DNA of 30,674 bases, taken from an uncultured Lachnospiraceae bacterium (lineage in GTDB: Bacteria > Bacillota > Clostridia > Lachnospirales > Lachnospiraceae). Location of the stretch: the NCBI GenBank assembly GCA_900539175.1, contig UQAW01000044.1, forward strand, positions 1 to 30,674, written 5' to 3'. Position 1 is the stretch's first letter; every line of letters starts with the position of its first letter. A program made the position numbers and the translations under genes. The notes below the pieces were generated by a model. The model ran no database searches. It had not been told where the DNA came from and saw only the letters and a program-made list of their open reading frames with translations. Shown piece after piece: positions 8,728-18,300 of the stretch.

Positions 8728-8744
8728 ACATTTCCTCCTTTCAC

Positions 8745-8777
8745 ATTATACACCTTAACAGGCGTTTGCGAAACGCC
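8745..8777 (-). promoter_or_regulatory. Promoter-like TATAAT with palindromic operator upstream of SLH-GH115
   Basis: TATAAT lies at 8750-8745. A perfect inverted repeat, GGCGTTT-GCG-AAACGCC, occupies 8761-8777, where a -35 box would sit; no good -35 is present. A regulator bound there could block or recruit polymerase. One oddity is that the TATAAT is only 6 nt from AAGGAGG, so its start point would fall at the ribosome binding site and leave almost no leader. The real promoter could therefore lie further upstream, for example TTGTAC at about 8840. Confidence 0.5.
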
Positions 8778-8846
8778 ACAAGCCGCATAAATACGGCATT
8801 CGTTTTCTTATAAAATATCGCCTCACTGGTTTATGGTACAATAGAG

Positions 8847-9032
8847 TTGCCAGAAAACGATAACGATGCGTTTCTTACTCTGCTTGATAAACCCATTAAC
8901 CTTGATGAAATTGTTCCAATACCCTTTGTTTCTCATTTTCTCAATCTCATCCGAATATATAAGTATCTACTGCCGGATTTTTACCCTGTTGCAATCAGAA
9001 TTGCAAACTTGTTTCACAATTACCCATTATGA
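8847..9032 (+). pseudogene. Short plus-strand ORF of unknown identity, possible gene remnant
   Basis: A 61-codon frame begins with TTG at 8847, shortly after TACAAT (8837-8842) and without a good ribosome binding site. The peptide has a plausible protein composition (LLDKPINLDEIVPIPFVSHF, YKYLLPDFYPVAIRI) rather than the look of a shadow frame. It resembles the N-terminal style of some transposases, but I cannot assign a family. It is the only candidate plus-strand gene in the window. It may be the remains of an insertion in this 609-bp gap, or chance. Confidence 0.25.
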
Positions 9033-9122
9033 CGTTTATAATGTTACACTATCATTTTTTTTGTAGAAAAAACATAGAAAAAAATATCTGATTTCTCTAA
9101 TTTTTCGTATTCTTCTATAAAT

Positions 9123-9142
9123 ATGATACCAGGGTCAAAAGG
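9123..9142 (+). repeat. Fragment of the dispersed palindromic repeat, copy D
   Basis: ATGATACCAGGGTCAAAAGG matches parts of the repeats elsewhere: GTCAAAAGG occurs in copy B, and the reverse complement of 19056-19080 contains ATGATACCAGGGGTAC. Only this piece is recognisable, which suggests a decayed copy in the gap between the giant gene and SLH-GH115. Confidence 0.45.
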
Positions 9143-9181
9143 TTATGCGTTTCATGCTCGTAATTACCTATATACACCTTA

Positions 9182-9247
9182 ATACAGCATTGTATTAAGC
9201 CTTGAGAAATAAGCGCTTATTATTTCAAGGTTAATGCAATGCTGTAT
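9182..9247. repeat. Long 66-bp near-palindrome with core AATAAGCGCTTATT
   Basis: The ends are ATACAGCATTG (9182-9192) and CAATGCTGTAT (9237-9247). The arms continue as ATTAA and CCTTGA with three small offsets. The centre is the perfect 14-bp palindrome AATAAGCGCTTATT (about 9209-9222). It lies 90-155 nt after the giant gene's stop codon and about 455 bp upstream of SLH-GH115. In RNA it would make a very long hairpin in the 3' UTR. As DNA, its AAGCGCTT core resembles LacI/CcpA-type operators. No T-run follows directly. Confidence 0.75.
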
Positions 9248-9262
9248 ATTGTATAGCGAAAG

Positions 9263-9293
9263 TTTGAAATAAAAACCAGAAATTTTTTTGGTT
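9263..9293 (-). terminator. Weak intrinsic terminator after the giant gene
   Basis: On the minus strand AACCA (9293-9289) and TGGTT (9278-9274) flank an A/T-rich loop that may add pairs, followed by TTTATTTC. The stem is short and the GC content low. It is the only T-tailed hairpin between the giant gene and the SLH-GH115 gene, so read-through is plausible. Confidence 0.4.
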
Positions 9294-9336
9294 GTTATCT
9301 GAAATATTCCCAGAACTTCAAACCTCTCCTATATTC

Positions 9337-12300
9337 CTATTCCCCATATTTCTCCAGGAATCTCTGGATAATAACTGCGCATTCCGCCCGGGACGCATCT
9401 CCCTGGGGATCCAGTTTTGTTCCATTGTCCTTTCCGGTAAGGATTCCATTTCCTACTGCCCATGCAACCGCTTCTTCTGCATAAGCGCTTACAGATGCCG
9501 CATCTGTGAAGTGCGCAAAGTCTGCTGCCTTGCTTACGTCATACTTCTTGTAGTCCTTTGCATAACGATACAGCATCACGGCCATCTGTTCACGGACAAT
9601 CTTGTCACCTGTTCCGAATCTGCGGCTTCCGTCTGCATACCCTGTTACGATTCCATTTGCACTTGCCCACATAATCGCATCGGTATACCATACGCCCGCT
9701 TCCACATCCGCAAACTTCGCACTGTATTCTGAAGCCGGCTGTTTTTCCATCCTATGCAGGATGATTGCAAACTGCGCTCTTGTAAGACTGCTCAGCGGCT
9801 CAAAATGCGTCGGATCCACACCCTGGATAATCCCTTTATCAAAGTTATCGTAGACGGCATCGTAATACCAGCTTCCTGTCTCCCTGTCTACGTCTGCAAA
9901 TGGACGTTCCTTCTTTTTCAGCGCAGTCCATGCATCTGTCAATGCTTTTTCCGCTGCATCTACTTCTTCCTGTGCTGCCTCTTTCTTGTTGTATACCGTA
10001 TTTGCTGCTGTAAGAGCTTCCTTGTATGCGTTCCAGCTCTCTGCTGTATACGTATCTTCCCCATCCACTTTTGCGTCGATGGCTGCTTTAAGAGCTTCCT
10101 TATCTGCCTCTGCCGGTTCGTTTTCTACATACTTTGCTGCCTCTGCTTTCACTTCATCTGCAGTAAGGGCTCTGCTTACAATCTTGTAGTTATCAATCAA
10201 TGCGGTTGCATATTCTCCCTGTCCCCAGGAAGACTTTCCGATATACAGAATACTGTTATCGCCAAGGATCTCTGTAAGGGCATACGCACTTGCTTCTTCC
10301 GCTGCCTTTTCACCGTTGATATAAAGTGTGGTAGCGCCTTCCGTATATACAACGGTCACATAGTACCAGCCATTATAACCGGTTGCGTATTTGGCAGTTG
10401 CCGGTCTTGCACCGCTGTTGTTATAACGCTCTGCACTTGTAGTCCCGTTGATATCAACGATTCCCAGATAGTGCTCCTGCTGGTATTTCTGTGTATCCGC
10501 ATTTGGCGCCGCGAAGAATCCCCAGTTTGTCTTACTGTTTTCCGGCCTGATCTGGTAAGATACCGTCATCTCATCCACATCAGTCAACAGGCTCTTTCCA
10601 TCTTTCGCTGTCACCGCAAGATACTGTCCGTTTCCATCCAGCTTAAGTGCTTTTCCGCTGCCATGGCTCTCCAGGGTATAAGTACCTTCCGCCTTTGCAT
10701 TTCCGCCGTCGAAGTACTGTCCATCTGCATCAAAATCAAACTCTGCAAGAACCTCCGGAATCTCCTGTGCGCGGCGAAGGGCAGCTGCCACAACCGGCTC
10801 ATAGAATGCTTCAATCGCCGCCAGGTTCGGATGTGTTCCCGTACCATTGGTACCCGGAAGTCCGTTTGTACCTACACTGTTAAAGGTGTAAGTATTCTTC
10901 TGCGTTGTATCGTTTGTATCCAGGGACGATTCTTCATATAAATCTCCTACCTTTACGCCCCATTTTCTGCAGATCCGGATCTCCAGCTCATGCAGTTTTT
11001 CCTGTACGTCCTTATCCCGGCTTCCCATCTTATGGACTGCCACATAAACCAGCTGCGCTTTGGGCCACTTTTGCTTCATCGTGCAGATGGTCTTTTCGAA
11101 GGCTCCCGCAAATGTGGACGTATCCAGGGCATCCGGATCTTTTTCGGCCGTTACGGTGCCGTACGAAACACCCTGTGTGTTCGTAATGTATTCTGCATCG
11201 TGGGCTCCCCCGTCAAACAAGATGTAATCCGGTTCGGCCGCAGGCGCAGACTGAATCTGGGAGAGAATCTGACCGTCCGGGTAATTCGCATCCATGATTG
11301 TCGAACCACCCAATGCAAATTTCTGCAGTTTCATGCCTTCACGCTTTGCCGTCAGGTCTGCAAAACCTCCCTTGGGATAGGTATTGCCCAGTATAATACT
11401 GTCTCCAAATACATAGACTGACTTATCTTTTAATGGAAGATCCGGCTTCTCCACCGGTGCAGTCAGTCTGAAGTTATCAAGATACTGCGCTTTGGAATCC
11501 CACCAGCTGCAGGAAATAATCTTGTCAAGTCCCGATGCTTCCGTAGCTGCGTTTACCTTCTGGGCAAGTACCTTACCCGTCCCTTTTTCGGTGATTCGGT
11601 AGCTTACCGTTTTTGCCTCAAAATCAGCGCGGACTCTGATCACATAAGCCTTATTCACATCCAGTGTCACTGCTTCCCATTTTGGTTCCAGCTCTGTAGA
11701 ATTCGCGGCAGCTTTTGCATCATCCACTGCCACTCCCACAGTTGCTCCCCGCAGTTCATTTTTTCCCGGTGCCGCACAGAGCGCCCATACCAGCCTTCCA
11801 TATGCATCGCGGAATTGGAGTCCCATCTTATCCGCCTTTTCACACTGGTATTCGAAGGAGAAGTCAACCGCCGTCTGTTTTGCAACCTCAGGCGCAAACT
11901 CTGCAGCCGCACTTACCCCGTTGCCGGAATTCTTCGTAAGAACCAGACGTCCGCCGGACACTTCCGCTCCCTTCGGGAAAACAAAGTTTTCCGGAAGCTT
12001 CGAACCGTCAAATTTCTCATCCATTAAAACATACTCATATTCTTCCGGCAGATCCATCAGCGGGATTGTCAGATTTCCTCTGTTTATGATACCGCTGTTC
12101 AGAGTAATTGTCTCTGCAATATCATATCCTTCCACACTGATAACCGCTTCACCCTGTACCAGTCCTTCCGATATCCTGTAATTGCCTGCGCTGTCGGTAA
12201 CAGCTTCCAATGTCTTTCCACCCGACTGAACTCTGACAGTTACACCAACAGCCGGATTAAGCTCATCCTTCACTTTTCCTCTCAGGATTACCGTTCCTTC

Positions 12301-15300
12301 AGGTACCGTCCTCTCAAACATACCAATGGATGGCAGCGTTTTGCTCGCCGTGTTCTGAGTTGTTGTCCCTTCTTCGCCAAATTGCGGATAATCCGTTCTC
12401 TCGATCTTAACTGCATTTTCCCAGGATTCCTGGTTAACCTTCTTTAGTGATGAAAAATCAAACCATTTGCTTTCCCCTTCCAATGCACGGTCCAGTCCGA
12501 GATTTTCGTAAATATCTTTCACAGTTCCCATTCCTGCTAATAATGAGTCCGCCTTTAGTTTCAGACCATTTGCTTCCAGGAGCGGTCCCGTTGTAAAATC
12601 ACCTTTACGCTTCATATCCGGTGCCTGTCCTTCAAATGGAGATTCTGTCAAAAGGAGCGCATTCTCATCTTTGGCGGGCGCCTGAGTCCCATAATATGCA
12701 TTATTGTCATAGGAAAAGTGGCTTTGTGAGTCAAAGGTAAAGCCTTCTCCTTTCCCGTCATACATGATGTTATTCATATAGATTCCCGTTCCGCTTCCCA
12801 ATGACCACCAGTCGAATTTATTCGTTCCCTGACCTGTTTTACTTCTGTAAAAATTATTGTTATAAATCTGGAAATAACCACTTTTCACAAAGTATCTTAA
12901 ATAGGCGCGGTCCATATCCTGTAAAAGATTATAGCGGATAATTCCCGTATTATAGTCCATACCACAGAGCAAAAATCCTTCACCGCAATCATGGATATAA
13001 TTATACTGAATCAACGCATTTGTAACACGCCAGTCCGGATCAATCCCTGTAGCGTCACCGCCGCCGGATTTCAAAATAACATCTGACACTTCATTATACT
13101 GAACTACAACGTTATCTGTAAAATACAGCTCAATACCAACTGTTCCCAAATGCTCCAGAACATTGCGCTGAATCAGCGAATCCTGGCTGCTGGTAAGATA
13201 AATTCCGTTACATGCATAAGCTGAGGCTCCCTGGTTAATATAATTGTCCTGAATCACAATATTTTTATGCGGTTTCCAGTTAGCATCCTGATATCCATTA
13301 TCCACACTGGCGCCGTTTCTGTTTGCCCAGCCTGGATTGGTACCATATTGATTGCCGCTTCCATTATACTGCTTCACAGTGATTCCACCAAAAGAATTGT
13401 TGATCAGTTGATTATGCTCAATTTTAATATCACTGAACTGTGTTGCCTTTGTCTCGCCTGCCTTATATGTCTCGCCGGATTCCGCCGGATAACATTCAAT
13501 CAGTATGCCGCCTGTCCTTTTTGCCTTATCCAGCCCATAATTATTTCCGATACCCGCATCTTTTAAATAAGTATCTCCGATCCAGGAAACAATACCTGTG
13601 ACATCATGAATGCGCAGATCATGTATCCAGAAACCTTTTAAGGTAGAACCGGTATTCCATCCCACAATATGGATTCCTCTGTAATCTCCAAGCTTTGACC
13701 CGTCTGCGTCATTTCTGTCCGCATTATTGCCTGACGGTGCAGTTCCGTCCCCGGTTCCGTTTCCGGATAACTGCGTAAAGCCTTCAACCGTATTGGATAT
13801 ATCCAGCCCGGTAATTTCCCAGTACTCCTGATTATGGAAATAAACTGCATCCTCCACCTTTCCATTTGCCGCAATTTTGGGCATTACTGTACTGTTTTCA
13901 TTTTTTGTATCCACATAACTGCCAATTACGATCGGATTTCCTTCTTCTCCGCTTCCCAACGGATGAAGGGTCTTGCCTGCCCATGTATCGCCGCATTCAA
14001 ACAGAATCTGATCTCCGGGCCGGAAGGTCACGCTGTTTACTTTGTCAAGAGATTTCCACGGCTTCTCCGGACTTTTCCCGCTAAAAGAATCATTTCCTTC
14101 TGCGCTGACATAATAGGTAGTTCCTCCGACAGATTCCTCCGGTGCAGTCAGTCTGAAATTATCAAGATACTGTGCCTTGGAATCCCACCAGCTGCAGGAA
14201 ATCATCTTTCCAAGTCCTGACGCTTCCGTAGCTGCGTTTACCTTCTGGGCAAGTACCTTGCCCGTCGCTTTTTCGGCAATTTGGTAGCTTACCGTCTTCG
14301 CCTCAAAATCGGCGCGGACTCTGATTGCATAAACCTTATTCACATCCAGCGGCACTGCTTCCCATTTCGGTTCCAGCTCCGCAGAATTCACAGCCGCCTT
14401 GGTGTCATCCACTGCCACTCCCACGGTTGCTCCCCGCAGCTCACTTTTGCCCGGCGCCGCACAGAGCGCCCATACCAGCCTGCCATCTGCATCGCGGAAC
14501 TGAAGTCCCATCTTATTTGCCTTTTCACACTGATATTCGAAGGAGAAATCAACCGCCTTCTGCTTTGCAATCTCAGGAGCAAACTCGACAGCCGCACTTA
14601 CCTCATTGCCCAAATTCTTCGTAAGAACCAGACGCCCGCCGGAAACTTCCGCTCCCTTCGGGAAAGCAAAGTTTTCCGGAAGCTTCGAACCGTCAAATTT
14701 CTCATCAATGAAAACATGCTCATATTCCTCCGGCAACTCCAGAAGGGCGGATACCACCGCCGGCACATAAAATTTTTCAATTGCCGCCAGATTCGGATGT
14801 GTACCCGTACCATTGGTACCCGGGAGTCCGTTTGTACCTACACTGTTAAAGGTGTACGTATTCTTCTGCGTTGTATCATTGGTATCCAGGGACGATTTCT
14901 TATACAGATCCGCTACCGTTACATCCCACTTTCTGCAGATCTGAAGCTCCAGTTCATACAGTTTCTCCTGTACGTCCTTATCCCGGCTTCCCATCTTATG
15001 GACCGCCACATAAACCAGCTGCGCTTTGGGCCACTTTTGCTTCATCGTGCAGACAGTCTTTTCAAAGGCTCCCGCAAATGTGGACGTATCCAGGGCATCC
15101 GGATCTTTTTCGGCCGTTACGGTGCCGTACGGAACACCCTGTGTGTTCGCAATGTATTCTGCATCGTGGGCTCCCCCGTCAAACAAAATGTAATCCGGTT
15201 CGGCCGCAGGCGCAGACTGAATCTGGGAGAGAATCTGGCCGTCCGGGTAATTCGCATCCAGGATTGTCGAACCACCTAATGCAAATTTCTGCAGTTTCAT

Positions 15301-18300
15301 GCCTTCACTCTTTGCCGCCAGATCTGCAAACCCTCCCTTGGAATAGGTATTGCCCAGTATGATACTGTCTCCAAATACATAGACCGACTTATCTTTTAAT
15401 GGAAGAGCTTCCTTCTTCACCGGTGCAGTCAATCTGAAGTTATCAAGATACTGCGCTTTGGAATCCCACCAGCTGCAGGAAATGATCCTGGCAAGTCCCG
15501 ATGCTTCCGTAGCTGCGTTTACCTTCTGGGCAAGTACCTTACCCGTCGCTTTTTCGTTGATTCGGTAGCTTACCGTCTTCGCCTCAAAATCGGCACGGAC
15601 TCTGATCACATAAGTCTTATTCACATCCAGTGTCACTGCTTCCCATTTTGGTTCCAGGTCCGCAGAACCTGCGGCAGCTTTTGCATCATCCACTGCCACT
15701 CCCACAGTTGATCCCCGCAGTTCACTTTTTTCCGGTGCCACACAAAGCGCCCATACCAGCCTTCCATATGCATCGCGGAACTGGAGTCCCATCTTGTTTG
15801 CCTTTTCGCATTGGTATTCAAAGGAGAAGTCAACCGCCGTCTGTTTTGTAACTTCTGGCGCAAACTCGGCAGCCGCACTTGCTCCGTTGCCGGAATTTTT
15901 CGTAAGAACCAGACGCCCGCCGGACACTTCCGCTTCCTTCGGGAAAGCAAAGTTTTCCGGAAGCTTCGAACCGTCAAATTTCTCATCCACCAGAACATGC
16001 TCATATTCCTCCGGCAGATCCAGAAGGGCGGATACCACCATCGGCACATAAAACTTTTCAATTGCCGCCAGATTCGGATGCGTACCCGTACCATTGGTAC
16101 CCGGTAGTCCGTTTGTACCTGTATTGTTAAAGGTGTACGTATTCTTCTGCGTTGTGTCATTGGTATCCAGAGACGATTTCTTATAAAGATCCGCTACCGT
16201 TACATCCCACTTTCTGCAGATCTGAAGCTCCAGTTCATGGAGTTTTTCCTGTACGTCCTTATCCCGGCTTCCCAGCTTATGAACCGCCACATAAACCAAC
16301 TGTGCTTTGGGCCACTTTTGCTTCATCGTGCAGACAGTCTTTTCAAAGGCTCCTGCAAACGTGGAAGTATCCAGGGCATCCGGATCTTTTTCCGCCGTTA
16401 CGGTGCCGTACGGAACACCCTGTGTGTTCTTCATGTATTCTGCATCGTGAGTTCCCCCGTCGAACAAAATGTAATCCGGTTCGGCCGCAGGCGCAGACTG
16501 AATCTGGGAGAGAATCTGGCCGTCCGGGTAATTCGCATCCAGGATCGTCGAACCACCTAATGCAAATTTCTGCAGTTTCATGCCTTCACGCTTTGCCGCC
16601 AGATCCGCAAACCCTCCCCTGGGATAGGTATTGCCCAGTATGATACTGTCTCCAAATACATAAACCGACTTGTCTTTTAGTAGAAGATCCGGCTTCTTCA
16701 CCGGTGCAGTCAGTCTGAAATTGTCAAGATACTGTGTCTTGGAATCCCACCAGCTGCAGGAAACGATTCTGGCAAGTCCCGTGGCTTCCGTAGCTGCGTT
16801 TACCTTCTGGGCAAGTATCTTGCCCGTCGATTTTTCAGCGATTATGTAACTTACCGTCTTCTTATTAAAGTCGGCGCGAACTCTGATTGTATAAACCTTA
16901 TTCACATCCAGGGGCACTGCTTCCCATTTTGGTTCCAGTTCCGTAGAATTCGCTGCAGCTTTGGCGTCATCCACCGCCACTCCCACGGTTGCTCCCCACA
17001 GTTCGCTTTTTTCCGGCGCCGCGCAGAGCGCCCATACCAGTCTTCCATATGGATCACGGAATTGAAGTCCCATCTTATTTCCCTTTTCACACTGGTATTC
17101 GAAGGAAAAGTCAACCGCCGTCTGTTTTGCAACTTCTGGCGCAAACTCGGCAGCCGTGCTTACCCCATTGCCGGAATTCTTCGTAAGAACCAGACGTCCG
17201 TTTGACACTTCCGCTTCCTTCGGGAAAACAAAGTTTTCCGGAAGCTTCGAACCGTCAAATTTCTCATCCACCAAAACATAGTCATATTCTTTCGGCAGCT
17301 CCACTTTCTGAATTGCCTCTTTCGCCGTAACCTTTACCTTATAAGGATACTTTGTTCCATCCTTGTCCAACGCCAGTTTCTTCATAGTGGATGGGGTCGC
17401 AGAAACTACCAGATATGCCTTCGTTTCATCTCCTTTTAATTCCATGGAATTGGTTCCGCCGTTCCACATATCGGAATATCTCGTCTTGCCTGCTTTTGTT
17501 TCCGTAACAAGACTGATTCTCCACCCGGCTCCTGATGCCGAACTTAAGCCTTTAAACTCTACCTCTATAAGATCTTTTTTCAGATCCACATCCAGCGGAA
17601 CAATATTATAGCCCCCCTGCTGCGGCGCCTTACTGTCCGGTACCGTCATCCATCCGTCACTGGATTTATTCAAGGTCGTATATATTTTTCCGTAATTGGA
17701 AGAGTCCTGATTTAACAAGTCCTTCAGACTTTTCTGATAACGGCTCTGGGACTTAAAATCCATCGTTACCAGACGCCGCTCAAATCCTCCAAGAATCTTT
17801 TCGATCTCTACCCCGGTAACCCTTTCTATGGTATGGAAGAAGGTAGTATCTTCCTTATTGTTTTTTAATATCTTTAAAATTGCATCATGTCCCAGTCCTG
17901 ATATCTGATCCGGATTCTCTTCAATGTACAGAAAAATGGGCCATACATCATACCAGTTCTTTGTATGGGGAAAATGAGATTCCGCATTTAAAAGAAACGG
18001 TGCAAAAAAATCTGTCTCCGGTCCATACACTTTGTTCCCGTATTTGTTATAGGAACTTTGTAAATACTCGTTTCTGCAAAAGTTTGCAACCGCTTCATAC
18101 CACTCATAAGGCACGACGCCTCCCATATGATAAGTAAACGCATGTGCCAGTTCGTGGGGTACGACCCAGCTGGGCGGATCTACCCGCATCGCTCCCGGCG
18201 CCATAACAAGATATGCAAATGCATTCTTATCAATTGTCATATATGCCCAGTCATCATTGATTTTCGACAGACCGGTAGCTGCAATATAGACATTTGTTTT

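Noticed and set aside
9754..10941. 395-codon plus-strand frame rich in Cys
   Set aside because: It is antisense to the LamG, FIVAR and SLH end of the giant protein. The Cys/Ile/Phe-rich composition is typical of a mirrored frame.
14281..15279. 332-codon plus-strand frame that recurs in the giant gene
   Set aside because: Similar antisense frames appear over each jelly-roll/SGNH unit because the DNA is repeated. They have no start signal or domain.
10790..17300. Regular repeats considered as a CRISPR array
   Set aside because: The repeats are about 0.6-1.3 kb, in frame and coding, without short spaced units. No CRISPR array was seen in the window.
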